DNA of 64,000 nucleotides from assembly GCF_024721175.1 (NCBI RefSeq), contig NZ_CP099399.1, positions 2,232,001 to 2,296,000 of the forward strand, read 5' to 3'. This document shows positions 1 to 10,033 of the stretch, piece by piece (the first letter of the stretch is position 1; every line of letters starts with the position of its first letter). The translations under genes and the position numbers were made by a program. The notes beneath the pieces were generated by a model, which saw nothing but the letters and a program-made list of their open reading frames with translations, did not search any database and was not told the origin of the DNA. Source of the DNA: Rhizobium sp. Pop5. Its GTDB lineage: Bacteria; Pseudomonadota; Alphaproteobacteria; Rhizobiales; Rhizobiaceae.

Positions 1-266
1 CCAGGCAGCAGGCCCGGATAGCACTCGGCGATATGCAGCACGATCGCCGCGGACTCGAACAGGGCGAGGTCGCCGTCCTCATAGGTCGGAATCTGCCCGA
101 AAGGCTGGAGCGCCAGATGCGCGGGCGTCTTCATCGCCTCGAAGGAGAGAAGACGAACCTCGTATGGCTCGCCCACTTCTTCGAGCGCCCAGCGAACGCG
201 CATGTCGCGCGCAAGCCCCCTGCCGCGATCGGGCGATTTTTCAAAGGCGGTAATGGTGATGGTCAT
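1..266 (-). CDS. Glutathione S-transferase, N-terminal part (truncated by window edge)
   Basis: The 88 visible residues form a thioredoxin-fold GST N-terminal domain. A beta-alpha start is followed by RVRWALEEVGEPYEV, then QIPTYEDGDLALFESAAI, the usual GSH-binding cis-Pro (IP) and ES segment of GSTs. The start ATG at 266 has a GGAG ribosome site a few bases upstream. The helical C-terminal domain lies beyond base 1. Conjugation or peroxidase activity toward a specific substrate cannot be inferred. Confidence 0.85.
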   Translation of the reverse strand, partial: MTITITAFEKSPDRGRGLARDMRVRWALEEVGEPYEVRLLSFEAMKTPAHLALQPFGQIPTYEDGDLALFESAAIVLHIAECYPGLLP

Positions 267-563
267 TGTCATTCTCCATAGCTGGTCCCCCTTGAAGACG
301 GCCGGCCAAACGGGATTCCGACATCCAATATAGTCTACTGTCTGAGTTCGCTCGACCTCCTGCCGGCCAACGGTTCGCCAGGGAAAGCATCGGTTAAGCA
401 TTCAGGGCCGACTAGGACCATAGACCAGACCGCTTCGGACCATCGCCCGATGTGCGAGTCGCGATCGCGGTCTAACCTCTCTTCTGCTTCAGCGAGTGCG
501 CCCGTGGCTCAGCCCGCCAGCCTCGATTGTCGAGATTTTCATGCTTTGATTTGGAGAAAAACG
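267..563. other. Intergenic region between divergent genes
   Basis: No convincing coding frame was seen. It must hold the promoters of the GST gene (leftward) and of the Gly/Asn-rich protein gene (rightward). No operator or strong hairpin stands out. Confidence 0.4.
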
Positions 564-1271
564 ATGCGGATAGCAATGGTGGCCCCCCTCTTCGCTCTGT
601 CGCTGGCTCTTGCCGCCAGCCCGGCAGCCTTTGTCGGGTTCGACGCGGCCGCGCTGGCTAAGGACGGCGGCAATGGCGGCGGTAACGGTGGCGGCAATGG
701 CGGCGGCAACGGCGGCGGCAATGGTGGCGGCAACGGCGGCGGTCACAGCGAAAACCATGGCGGCGGCAACGGGAACGGAAACGGCAACAGTAACGGCAAC
801 CAGGGCAGCGGCTCGAACCATGGCAGCTTCAAATCCGAAGACGGCGAACACGGCAATTCCGGCGAGGCCCACAACAAGTCCGAAAACGGCAAATCCGAAA
901 ACGCCAATTCGGGCAAGACAGTCACCAAGGAAAAGAACGTCTCCGCCCAGCTTGCCGGCCTGAATTCGCTCAATCGCAATTACAAGGCGCTGATGCACAC
1001 CTCTGACCCGCGCATGGCCGCAATCTCGGCCTATGCCAAGGCCTACGCCCAGTACGAGATCGACAACGGGGTCGAGCCTTCGCCCGACGACCCGCTGCTC
1101 GGAGACGAGGCGCTCGAAGACGCGCTGGCATCGGCCACGAAGTCAGGCGAAATCAGCCCGGCCGCGCTCGACCGCGCCAAGACCATCCTCGGTGTCGGCG
1201 ATGCCAATGGCAAGATCGACCAGATCCGCGAATCGCTCGAACATTCCGCCTCGGCAACGACGCAGGAATAG
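564..1271 (+). CDS. Secreted Gly/Asn-rich low-complexity protein, unknown function
   Basis: 235 residues. The ATG at 564 is preceded by TTGGAGAAAA, which fits a Shine-Dalgarno site; longer upstream reading is possible but would place the signal peptide inside the protein. Residues ~1-28 are a signal peptide (MRIAMVAPLFALSLALAASP) ending near an Ala-rich cut site. Residues ~35-60 are a GGN(G) tandem array, followed by a Gly/Asn/Ser/Glu/Lys-rich linker to ~130. The last ~100 residues are non-repetitive, mostly helical and acidic, containing AQLAGLNSLNRNYKALMH. Related rhizobial proteins are annotated only as hypothetical. An extracellular or periplasmic role is inferred from the signal peptide alone. 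Confidence 0.7.
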   Translation: MRIAMVAPLFALSLALAASPAAFVGFDAAALAKDGGNGGGNGGGNGGGNGGGNGGGNGGGHSENHGGGNGNGNGNSNGNQGSGSNHGSFKSEDGEHGNSGEAHNKSENGKSENANSGKTVTKEKNVSAQLAGLNSLNRNYKALMHTSDPRMAAISAYAKAYAQYEIDNGVEPSPDDPLLGDEALEDALASATKSGEISPAALDRAKTILGVGDANGKIDQIRESLEHSASATTQE

Positions 1272-1296
1272 CGGCGCAGCGAAAGCCCTCCCGCGC

Positions 1297-1440
1297 CTGT
1301 GACGGGCGCGGCACCCTCTTGCGCTCCTCGTCCCGAGCGCAAGCCAAGGCCGGAGCCTCGAAGGACATGCCGTAACGCTGCGCCAGGCATCCACCCCAGC
1401 GCCGGCACCCTTCGAGGCCCGTGCAAGGGCACGTCAGGAT
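1297..1440. repeat. REP-like palindromic unit (family C), double
   Basis: Contains the family C signature GCCGGAGCCTCGAAGGACA followed by an inverted partner (CCTTCGAGGCCC...GTCAGGATGAGG). The same signature recurs at about twelve places in the window, always intergenic or at gene ends. Confidence 0.6.
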
Positions 1441-1460
1441 GAGGCGGTGTGCCGTGGTCA

Positions 1461-1636
1461 CCCCCCTCTGCCCTGCCGGGCATCTCCCCCACAAGGGTGG
1501 AGATTGGCTGGGCGAGATGGCTTCCCCAAACAATTGAAGCGTTGTGGTTATCGGTGCCCTTTGAGAGGGAGCGATGGTCAAGCTTCTTGCCGATCTCCAC
1601 CCTTGTGGGGGAGATGCCCGGCAGGGCAGAGGGGGG
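1461..1636. repeat. RIME-like palindromic element, copy 1 (family A)
   Basis: The ends are near-perfect inverted arms: CCCCCCTCTGCCCTGCCGGG on the left and its complement on the right. Inside these is a second arm pair (CATCTCCCCCACAAGGGTGG). The core holds CTTCCCCAAACAA. Five further copies lie at 12685, 13673, 29591, 44548 and 55817. This matches the description of Rhizobium intergenic mosaic elements (RIME). Confidence 0.85.
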
Positions 1637-1694
1637 TAACTCCACGGCAAAACCCTATCCTCATCATCCCAAGCCGACGTCCACCAACCCGACC

Positions 1695-3686
1695 TCAATT
1701 CCCTTTTCGCGGCAAGCCCACCCTGCCCTTCGGCAAAGCCCGCCCATCCTCCAGCAGGCGCAGAAGCACGTTCCTTTTTCTCTGGCGCGGGATGAGATCG
1801 ATATCGCTGACGAGTTTTGCCCCGCCTTTGCGCCGCTCCAGCGTGATCTTGCGGCTGTGGAAGGCTTCGAGCTCGGCGCGATGCGCGACGCTGACGATGG
1901 TGACCTTCGGCAATTCCTCGATCACCGTCGCCATCATCTTGTCCTGGCTCTTTTCGTCGAGCGCCGAGGTCGCCTCGTCGAGCACGATGATATCGGGATT
2001 GTGCAGGAGCAGGCGCGCGAAGGCGAGCCGCTGCTTTTCGCCGCCCGACAGGGTCTGGTCCCAGGGCGCCTCTTCCTCGAGCTTGTCGTTCAGATAGTCG
2101 AGCCCGACCTTGTCGAGCGCCGCCTTGATCTCCTCCAGCGGCCAGCCGTCGGCGGCATTGGGATAGGCGACTGCGCGGCGAAGTGTGCCGGCGGGGATAT
2201 AAGGCCGCTGCGGCAGCATGAACAATCGCCGATCGGCGTGGAAATCGACGCTGCCGTGGCCCCAGGGCCAGAGGCCGGCGATGGCGCGCACCAGCGTGCT
2301 CTTGCCTGAACCGGATTCACCGGCGACGAGCACCCGCTCGCCGGGTTCGATCTCCACCTGCGTTTCCTTGACCACGGCGGTGCCATCGTCCAGCGACACG
2401 GCAAGATCGTTGAGGCTCAGCATCGCCTCGCCCTTCGTTTCGCCATGCTTGATGCGCCCGAGGGCGTCGCTCTGTTCGGCGCGCTCCAGCCCGTCGAGCG
2501 ACATCATCAGCGACGCCACGCGCCGCGCGCAGGCGTTCCAGTCGGCAAGGCGCGGGTAATTGTCAACAAGCCATCCGAAGGCGTTCTGGACGATGGCGAA
2601 GGCGGAGGCCGCCTGCATGACCTCGCCCAGCGTCATGCTGCCATCGAGAAATTTCGGCGCGCAGAGCAGCACCGGCACGACAGGCGCGATCAGCATCGAG
2701 CCATGCGACACGAAGGTCGTGCGCATATGCTGGTGAGCAAGCTGCGCCCATTGCTTCAGCACATTGCCGAAGGTCTTGTCGAGGTCGTTGCGCTCCTCCT
2801 CCTCGCCGCCGAGAAGGGCGATGCTCTCGCCGTTTTCCCGCACATGCGTCAGCGTATAGCGAAACTCGGCCTCCACCTGGTTCTTGACCTCGGAGACCTG
2901 CACGAAACGACGGCCGATGACGGCGATCGTGGTCGAGGTGATGACGGCATAGAGCACCGCCGTGACGACCAGAAAGCCGGGAATGGTGATGGTCGATCCC
3001 GCGATCGGCAGGGTCAGGGCGCCGCCGATCGTCCACAGCACCACGATGAAGGTCGAGGCCGACAGGAAGGCGGAGATGACGCCAGCGATGAAATCGACCG
3101 GCGATTCCGTCGCAATGCGCAAATCCTCGGAGATGCGCGCCTCCGGGTTCTTGTGATCGCCGCCGATGAGGTTCAGCTGATAATATCGGCCGTTTGCGAG
3201 CCAGCGGGCGATCAGCGCCGTTGTCAGCCACTTGCGCCAGCGCCGCTGGATCATCATGCGGACATAGACCTGGATGGTGACGAGGGCCACGCTTCCGAGC
3301 ACCAGCGGCGGAAACACGGCGCCGAGGAAATAGACGGTGCCGGCGTCGTGCCGCTCGATGGCGTCGAATATCCCGCGGTTCCAGCGGTTGATGCCGTACT
3401 GGAAGCCGACATTCATGCCGATCATGACCAGCAGCCCGATCGAGCACGGCCAGGCAAAACCATCGCCGCCGCGCGACCAGTAGCCGCGCGCGCTGATCCA
3501 GAACCGCCTCAGCAAATATTTCTTGCGCGCCTGCTCCGCCTCCTCCGGCGTCAGGTCCTTGTCGGGTTCCATGCCTTCCGGCGGCGGCCCGGCCTCGACG
3601 GCCGATCCCTTCGCTTGGCGCGACTTCTCGGCACCTTGCGCATCGGCGCCGTCGACCGATTTCGGTTTCAATGTAAAGTCGGTCAT
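1695..3686 (-). CDS. BacA/SbmA-related ABC transporter, fused permease-ATPase
   Basis: 663 residues. An N-terminal cytosolic tail (~1-75) is followed by about six membrane segments in an SbmA/BacA-type (ABC_membrane_2) domain, ~80-400, and an ATPase domain, ~420-640. The ATPase has Walker A GESGSGKST (~455), signature LSGGEKQRL (~543), Walker B IIVLDEATSALD (~560) and a switch His (VSVAHRAELE). The fusion architecture is that of ExsE/YddA-type exporters rather than BacA itself, which lacks the ATPase. Family members move peptides or long-chain fatty acid-like substrates across the inner membrane; the substrate here is unknown. It is monocistronic, flanked by repeats. Confidence 0.9.
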   Translation of the reverse strand: MTDFTLKPKSVDGADAQGAEKSRQAKGSAVEAGPPPEGMEPDKDLTPEEAEQARKKYLLRRFWISARGYWSRGGDGFAWPCSIGLLVMIGMNVGFQYGINRWNRGIFDAIERHDAGTVYFLGAVFPPLVLGSVALVTIQVYVRMMIQRRWRKWLTTALIARWLANGRYYQLNLIGGDHKNPEARISEDLRIATESPVDFIAGVISAFLSASTFIVVLWTIGGALTLPIAGSTITIPGFLVVTAVLYAVITSTTIAVIGRRFVQVSEVKNQVEAEFRYTLTHVRENGESIALLGGEEEERNDLDKTFGNVLKQWAQLAHQHMRTTFVSHGSMLIAPVVPVLLCAPKFLDGSMTLGEVMQAASAFAIVQNAFGWLVDNYPRLADWNACARRVASLMMSLDGLERAEQSDALGRIKHGETKGEAMLSLNDLAVSLDDGTAVVKETQVEIEPGERVLVAGESGSGKSTLVRAIAGLWPWGHGSVDFHADRRLFMLPQRPYIPAGTLRRAVAYPNAADGWPLEEIKAALDKVGLDYLNDKLEEEAPWDQTLSGGEKQRLAFARLLLHNPDIIVLDEATSALDEKSQDKMMATVIEELPKVTIVSVAHRAELEAFHSRKITLERRKGGAKLVSDIDLIPRQRKRNVLLRLLEDGRALPKGRVGLPRKGN

Positions 3687-3724
3687 GTCACCGACAACGG
3701 CTCAGAAATCGAAAGGTTTCATGA

Positions 3725-5000
<1,276 letters not shown>

Positions 5001-5002
<2 letters not shown>

Positions 5003-5066
5003 GGTGCGTAGGCCGAAGGCCGGAGCCTCGAAGGACACGCGCAACGCTGCCTCTTGCAGCCGCGAC
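5001..5066. repeat. REP-like repeat (family C), right part
   Basis: Continuation of the repeat interrupted at 3898: GAGGTGCGTAGGCCGAAGGC followed by CGGAGCCTCGAAGGACACGC. Confidence 0.75.
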
Positions 5067-5076
5067 AGCAAGAAAA

Positions 5077-6225
5077 TCAGGACCGAAACCGCAAATTCCG
5101 CCGCGTCAGCTGGCTGACCGAGGTGGCGCCCATCAGCTTCATGCCGCGCTCGAGCTCGGTGCGCATCGTCTCCAGCGCGCGCTCGACGCCCGGCTGTCCG
5201 GCCGCTGCCAGGGGGAAGAGATAGTACCGGCCGAGGCCGACGGCCTTCGCCCCCAGCGACAGGGCTTTGAGAACATGCGTTCCCCGCTGCACGCCGCCAT
5301 CCATCATCACGTCGATCCGGTCGCCGACGGCATCGACGATCTCGGCGAGCTGATCGAAGGCGCTGCGCGAACCGTCCAGCTGGCGCCCGCCGTGGTTGGA
5401 AAGCACGATGCCGGTGCAGCCGATCTCGACCGCGCGCTTGGCGTCTTCCACCGACATGATTCCCTTCAGGCAGAATTGCCCGCCCCAGGCCTGCACCATG
5501 TCAGCTACGTCGTTCCACGACATGGAGGGGTCGAGCATTTCGGTGAAATAGCGGCTGATCGACAGCGCGCCGCCGTCCATCTTCACGTGGCTTTCGAGCT
5601 GCGGCAGGGCGAAGCGCTCATGCGTCAGCCAGCCGATCGCCCAGGAGGGCTTGATCGCGAATTGCGTCATGCCGGCAAGATTGAGCTTGAACGGAATGGA
5701 AAAACCGGTGCGCTTGTCGCGCTCGCGGTTGCCGCCGGTGATGCTGTCCACCGTCAGCATCATCGCCTGCACGCCTGCCGTCTTCGCCCGCGCCATCATT
5801 TCGCGGTTCAGCCCGCGATCCTTGTGGAAATAGAACTGATAGACCTGCGGCCCGCTGCTGATCTGCCGAGCCTCTTCCAGGCTGATCGTGCCGAGCGAGG
5901 AAACGCCGAACATCGTGCCGTATTTTGCGGCCGCAGCCGCCACCGCCCGCTCCCCCTGATGGTGAAACAGCCGCTGCAGCGCCGTCGGCGAGCAATAGAC
6001 CGGCATGGCAAGCTTCTGCCCCATGACAGTCACCGACATATCGACATCGGCCACCCCTCTGAGAACATCGGGCACCAGATCGCAATTATCGAAGGCCGCC
6101 GTATTGCGCCGATACGTCACCTCGTCATCGGCCGCCCCATCGATATAATCGAAGATCGGCCCGGGAAGACGCTGTTTGGCCATGCGCCGAAAATCGTGGA
6201 AATTGTAGCAGTCCTGAAGGCGCAT
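5077..6225 (-). CDS. FMN-dependent 2-hydroxyacid dehydrogenase (L-lactate dehydrogenase-like)
   Basis: 382 residues, full length for the LldD / glycolate oxidase family. Visible features: N-terminal YIDGAADDE (~27-35), SSLGTISLEE, YQFYFHKDR (the FMN/substrate Tyr region), LTVDSITGGNRERDKR, catalytic Lys in FCLKGIMS (~251), active-site His in SNHGGRQLDGS (~275) and the FMN phosphate site MMDGGVQRGTHVLKALSLGA. It oxidises an alpha-hydroxy acid to the keto acid at the membrane or in the cytosol. Lactate is likely, but the family is broad, so the symbol lldD is not asserted. There is no neighbouring lactate permease. Confidence 0.9.
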   Translation of the reverse strand: MRLQDCYNFHDFRRMAKQRLPGPIFDYIDGAADDEVTYRRNTAAFDNCDLVPDVLRGVADVDMSVTVMGQKLAMPVYCSPTALQRLFHHQGERAVAAAAAKYGTMFGVSSLGTISLEEARQISSGPQVYQFYFHKDRGLNREMMARAKTAGVQAMMLTVDSITGGNRERDKRTGFSIPFKLNLAGMTQFAIKPSWAIGWLTHERFALPQLESHVKMDGGALSISRYFTEMLDPSMSWNDVADMVQAWGGQFCLKGIMSVEDAKRAVEIGCTGIVLSNHGGRQLDGSRSAFDQLAEIVDAVGDRIDVMMDGGVQRGTHVLKALSLGAKAVGLGRYYLFPLAAAGQPGVERALETMRTELERGMKLMGATSVSQLTRRNLRFRS

Positions 6226-6341
6226 CTTTGCTCGACCCGTTGTTTTTCGGGCCGCAACCTAATTCAAGATTCGAAACCTTGCCAAGTCCGGATCATGCTA
6301 TTTCCGACCTGTCGGAGAGGATATCGGCCGGTGGCACGTCT

Positions 6342-6476
6342 GCGCCGCCCTTCGAAGCGCTTCGGCGCGATATCCTCGCCACCTGTCACCGGCGCGGCGC
6401 CCCTCCAACGCTCCTCATCGGCCCGAAAGGCGGAGCCTCTAAGGACACGCCACAGCGCCGCGCCCTGCATCGTCGC
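6342..6476. repeat. REP-like repeat (family C)
   Basis: Inverted pair: CGCCCTTCGAAGCGCTTCGG and, further on, AGGCGGAGCCTCTAAGGACA. It fills the gap between two leftward genes. Confidence 0.55.
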
Positions 6477-7484
6477 CTAGAACATATCCCGCCCGTCGCT
6501 GCGCGGGTCGCCCTCCACGCGGTGCGGCTCATAGAGCCCTGAGCGGGCTTTGCGCCGCCAGGGCCGGGAGAGATCGCCGGGATTGTCGTCGATATCGGCA
6601 AGCGATATCGCGGGCATTCCATCCGCCGGGCATTGCGCCACCCATCGGCCGCCGGGGGCGACGATGCCGGAACAGGCTGGCTGAGCGTCCGATCCGGGAT
6701 AGGTCAGCATCGAGAAACTGACCCAGTAGCTGTTGGTCGCCGCATGCCCCTGCGCCTCGGCGGCGAAGGACGGCTCGTTGGGCGGCGACCCGCCCGTGGT
6801 CGAGAACAGCACGCAGTTGACATCCAGCCGCTCATACTCGGCGAATATCTCCGGATAATGGCACTCCATGCCGAGCGAGCAGCCAAAGCGAATGCCGTCG
6901 ATTTCGAAGGTGACGGGGATCGAACCCGGCGTATACATGAAGGAGATTTTGGTGTTGGAGAGCAGCCGTTCGTCGTAACGCGTCACCAGCGCGCCGCGAT
7001 CGGAGACGACATAGAGGCTGTTGTGCGGCCGGTGCGGCTCGGTCAGCGGATGCACCGATCCGAACACCACCCACAGTCCGAGCTCGCGCGCGAGGTTGCG
7101 CGTCTGATCCAGCTCCTCGCGCAGGGCGGCCCATTCGCACCGGCGCCAATCGGACGGCCCGATCTCCTTTGGGCCGATCGCCGACATGATGCGTTTGTTC
7201 GGCGCGCAAGTCGCCCCCTCGGCGAAGTGCACGAGCCGGGCGCCCGCCTCCCGCGCCTGCCACATCAGCCCGCGCATTTCCCGCCCGCTTTCGCGAAGCC
7301 CGGCAATATCGCGGGGGTCGTCGTAAGATCTGGTCTGCGCCACAGCCAGTCGCAACCGTTTAAGCTGCGGGCCTTGGTCTTTTGTGAAAGCGCGGCGCAT
7401 GTGCATGAGAGCGGTCGTGTAAGACTCGCCCGTCTTGGCGGCGCGGGCGCGCACACGGCGTTTGAAGTTTCCGTTTTCGGTCAT
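6477..7484 (-). CDS. Carbon-nitrogen hydrolase (nitrilase superfamily) with N-terminal extension
   Basis: 335 residues with the ATG at 7484 (ATGACCGAAAACGG), chosen because an upstream-extended reading adds only low-quality sequence. Residues 1-45 form a basic extension (RRVRARAAKTGESYTTALMH). The nitrilase fold follows (~46-310) with the Glu-Lys-Cys triad visible in HFAEGATC, RYDERLLSNTK and GCSLGMECHYPE. It hydrolyses an amide or nitrile bond; the substrate is unknown. The extension resembles short DUF segments found in some rhizobial regulators and may bind nucleic acid or a partner (inference). Confidence 0.85.
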   Translation of the reverse strand: MTENGNFKRRVRARAAKTGESYTTALMHMRRAFTKDQGPQLKRLRLAVAQTRSYDDPRDIAGLRESGREMRGLMWQAREAGARLVHFAEGATCAPNKRIMSAIGPKEIGPSDWRRCEWAALREELDQTRNLARELGLWVVFGSVHPLTEPHRPHNSLYVVSDRGALVTRYDERLLSNTKISFMYTPGSIPVTFEIDGIRFGCSLGMECHYPEIFAEYERLDVNCVLFSTTGGSPPNEPSFAAEAQGHAATNSYWVSFSMLTYPGSDAQPACSGIVAPGGRWVAQCPADGMPAISLADIDDNPGDLSRPWRRKARSGLYEPHRVEGDPRSDGRDMF

Positions 7485-7769
7485 ATCTCGGCCTTTCCAG
7501 TCTCGGACGGCATTCCCCGGCAAGCACGCCCTGGACATCAGGACCAAGGTTGACGACCCGAGACGAAAAGTCCCTTTGCCTCCGGTTTCAAGGACCCTGC
7601 CGGGGAAGGTCCAAGGAGGTTCGGCGGAAGGTCACGCCAGGCAAAAACATGCCGCCGCGACCTTGATTCGTCAATTGCGGAGACGGCCGACTGGCGCTCC
7701 AGAGCAGGCCAGCCCATCGAGGCCGCTTCGCCGCATCCTCCAACGCCCCCGTCCCAGGGCGCAATCCCA

Positions 7770-8165
7770 TCAGCCATTTTCGGCCGAGCCGCGCTGCCCG
7801 ATCCGCCACGGCGGATCGATGCGGTTCGAGCCGGCGAAATAAAGGATGATGCGGTTGCCGCCGGGGTCGAACAGCTCCGCCTCGCGCCAGAGCCAGCTCT
7901 TGTCCTCGGGTCCGCTCGCAAACCGAAGACCGGCTGCGCTGAGGCTGGCGACCGTCTCGTCCAGCGCCTCGCATTCGAAATAGACCGTCGTCCCCCCACC
8001 GCCGCTCTCGCCCTGATGCAGGGAAAAGGTGCTGTCGCCGTCGGGACAAACGAAGCGCGCATAGCGAGGACGGGCATCGACGATCGGGCTCAGACCGAGC
8101 GCGCAGTAGAAGTTCCAGCCCGCATCGAGATCGGGCATCGTAACGGTCACCTGGTTCAGACGCAT
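7770..8165 (-). CDS. VOC-superfamily (glyoxalase/bleomycin-resistance fold) protein
   Basis: 131 residues, one VOC module: N-terminal MRLNQVTVTMPDLDAGWNFY (typical beta strand then Asp/Phe-Tyr) and C-terminal LFDPGGNRIILYF (metal-site Glu/Asp region). The start at 8165 has AAGGAGAGAGC upstream. This is a metal-dependent lyase or dioxygenase-fold or binding protein; the substrate is not recognisable. Confidence 0.85.
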   Translation of the reverse strand: MRLNQVTVTMPDLDAGWNFYCALGLSPIVDARPRYARFVCPDGDSTFSLHQGESGGGGTTVYFECEALDETVASLSAAGLRFASGPEDKSWLWREAELFDPGGNRIILYFAGSNRIDPPWRIGQRGSAENG

Positions 8166-8307
8166 GCTCTCTCCTTCCAGCCGATCCGCACGGTTTCGCT
8201 AACATCGCATGAATCAAATTCGAAGCGATGCCTTTTACTGCCCGCAAAACTCATGTCAGAATATAAGCGCTCCCACCGGTCCGCCACGATCAGGAAAGCC
8301 AGACGCC

Positions 8308-8523
8308 ATGCACAAGTTCACCGTATCCATCACCCGCGAGATCGAGGCCGACACCGCCGAGGAGGCCGCCCTGCTCATGTATCAGGAGCTCGCCAAGGAT
8401 CCGGTCCCCGACCGCTATACGGTGACCGACGAGGCGAAGGTGACGAGGGAAGTGAAGCTCGATCGGGACAAGGCGGATGAATTCGCGGCCATCGACCACA
8501 CCGCCGATCCCGGCAACTGGTAA
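8308..8523 (+). CDS. Small conserved-looking protein, unknown function
   Basis: 71 residues, acidic: MHKFTVSITREIEADTAEEA at the start and a DHTADPGNW tail. AGGAAAG lies ~10 bases before the ATG. It resembles small beta-alpha proteins found widely in rhizobia. No motif assigns a function. Confidence 0.65.
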   Translation: MHKFTVSITREIEADTAEEAALLMYQELAKDPVPDRYTVTDEAKVTREVKLDRDKADEFAAIDHTADPGNW

Positions 8524-8622
8524 GTGCTGACCATCCACCGCCCCTTGGGCTGCGCACCTCAGCATAAGGAACCTTGGAGGATGCCGCGCGTGACGCCAGA
8601 TGCTCGATTGGGCGGGCACTTC

Positions 8623-8735
8623 CTCTCCTCCGTCATTCCTGTGCTTGTCACAGGAATCCAGTCGCCCAAGTCCTTGGGCGCGGAAGACCTCCTCTGCTTG
8701 AAGAGTCATTCACGGCGCGGACGCGCCGTGGCTGG
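8623..8735. repeat. Palindromic repeat (family D), interrupted by IS110 element 2
   Basis: Begins CTCCGTCATTCCTGTGCTTG, with the perfect hairpin ATTCCTGTG / CACAGGAAT. It continues through CACGGCGCGGACGCGCCGTG to GCTGG at the IS junction. The missing closing arm (GGATTCCTGTGACAAGC) sits on the other side of the IS at 9844-9881. Confidence 0.8.
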
Positions 8736-8746
8736 CAACTGTATTG

Positions 8747-9676
8747 TCAGGTCGTCTGAAACATCGTCTTGTCCCTGAGCAAAGCGTTTGCTGTGACGAG
8801 GATTTTGCGGGCGATGGCGATGAAGATGACCTTGAGGGGTTTACCCTTTGCCATCATCGTTTGGGCCGTCCTGGCGAAAGGCGACTTCATCCTGTAGGCG
8901 ACGAGCGCGGCCATGTAGAGCGCGTCGCGCACGCGCTTTCGCCCGCCACGGATATGACGCTGGCCACGCAAGGTGCCGCTGTCGGCATTGAAGGGCGCAA
9001 GGCCGGCAAGTGCGGCCATGGCTTTCGGCGAGCGGCCACCGAGTTCCGGCATATGGGCAAGCAGTGTGAAGGCCGTCACCGGTCCGATGCCTGGTATGGA
9101 GCGAAGCCTTTTATTCCGCTCGCTCATGTCCTGATCTGCCCGCACGTGTTCATGGCAGGCTTTCTCGATGCGGGCGATCTCGTCGTCGAGCCAGGCGATA
9201 TGGCTTTCGATGCTGGCATGCTGGCTTTGATCGGCATTGTGAATGCGGACGCGTTCCTGCTGGCGCATGGCCACCAGCTGATCGCGCCGGCCATGCAGGT
9301 CGGCCAGATGCCGGTGCAACGGATCGGGCGGCACGTTGACCGGCGGAGAGAGCGTTTGCCCCATATGCGCCAGCAGCCGTGCATCGATCGCATCGGTCTT
9401 GGCCAGAAGGCCGAGCGCCTTGGCAAAGTCGCGGGCTCTGGCCGGATTGACCCGGCAATAGGGCCGCTGGGCTTCTTCCAGCGCGACGCACAGCAGTCTG
9501 TCGTAACGTCCGGTCGCCTCCAGAACGACAGTGACATCGCGTCCCTCCAGGGTTGCAAGCCAGCCAGCAATGGAAACAGGCGTGTTGTCGATGCGGATAT
9601 GCTTCTGCGTCTGAGCGTCGAAAAGATCCAGATGCGCCTTGGAGACGTCGCATCCGATGAAAACAGGGTGTACCAT
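8747..9676 (-). CDS. IS110-family DEDD transposase (element 2)
   Basis: 309 residues from ATG 9676 (GGATGAGG upstream; a start four codons earlier is possible). DEDD domain: [38 protein letters not shown]-terminal Transposase_20 domain: LRSIPGIGPVTAFTLLAHMP and NADSGTLRGQRHIRGG. Complete and probably functional. It shares fold and length with element 1's enzyme but is clearly diverged in sequence. Confidence 0.95.
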   Translation of the reverse strand: MVHPVFIGCDVSKAHLDLFDAQTQKHIRIDNTPVSIAGWLATLEGRDVTVVLEATGRYDRLLCVALEEAQRPYCRVNPARARDFAKALGLLAKTDAIDARLLAHMGQTLSPPVNVPPDPLHRHLADLHGRRDQLVAMRQQERVRIHNADQSQHASIESHIAWLDDEIARIEKACHEHVRADQDMSERNKRLRSIPGIGPVTAFTLLAHMPELGGRSPKAMAALAGLAPFNADSGTLRGQRHIRGGRKRVRDALYMAALVAYRMKSPFARTAQTMMAKGKPLKVIFIAIARKILVTANALLRDKTMFQTT

Positions 9677-9677
9677 G

Positions 9678-9822
9678 GCAAGCCTCATCCTGTGCTACGA
9701 GGTCCGCGGCAACGGCCTCTATCAACTGTTCAGGTTGGGATATCGAAAGCGGGCGGAGGACCAAGAGCCAGCAAACGGTCTCTCACGACCAGGATTCCGA
9801 CGGCTTTCCGCCCGCAACCCTT
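9678..9822 (-). ncRNA. Putative bridge RNA of IS110 element 2
   Basis: A perfect 9-bp stem (TCCGCCCGC 9807-9815 with GCGGGCGGA 9749-9757, + strand) closes a loop. In RNA sense the loop carries GGAATCC (9792-9798), identical to the left target half plus core, and GCTGG (9768-9772), complementary to the right target CCAGC. Downstream are ACAGTTG (9723-9729), identical to the IS 3' end, and CACAGG (9689-9694), complementary to CCTGTG at its 5' end. The order target-left, target-right, donor-left, donor-right is the bridge RNA order. RNA ends are inferred. Confidence 0.75.
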
Positions 9823-9843
9823 CTACCACAGTTCCAATACACA

Positions 9844-9881
9844 GGATTCCTGTGACAAGCACAGGAATGACGGAGGAGAGG
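9844..9881. repeat. Palindromic repeat (family D), closing arm
   Basis: GGATTCCTGTGACAAGCACA followed by GGAATGACGGAGGAG, the reverse complement of the opening arm at 8623-8655. It completes the repeat split by IS110 element 2. Confidence 0.8.
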
Positions 9882-10033
9882 TAGGTGGGCGTCAAAGGAC
9901 AGGGCTCTTATCATGACCAATACAAGGGGACGTTTCACCAGCTTTCAAAGCATTTCGAGCATCCCGGCTTTGCGCCGCCTCCGAACTGCGGTAGTTGCGA
10001 AATCCCGTCCTGCCGCAATGCCGAGGAAAGCAC

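Larger units (their letters stand above)
8736..9843 (-). mobile_element. IS110-family insertion sequence, element 2 (about 1.1 kb)
   Basis: A shared GG dinucleotide (8734-8735 and 9844-9845 on the + strand; CC in gene orientation) marks both junctions. Removing 8736-9843 fuses the two halves of a family D palindrome. Short subterminal inverted copies of TGTATTG occur at both ends. It contains one transposase gene and a ~165-nt structured region upstream of it. It is not a close copy of element 1. Confidence 0.88.

Noticed and set aside
489..998. Leftward Val/Ala-rich frame opposite the Gly/Asn-rich gene
   Set aside because: Arises from reading GGN codons backwards (Ala/Val/Pro runs); no ribosome site.
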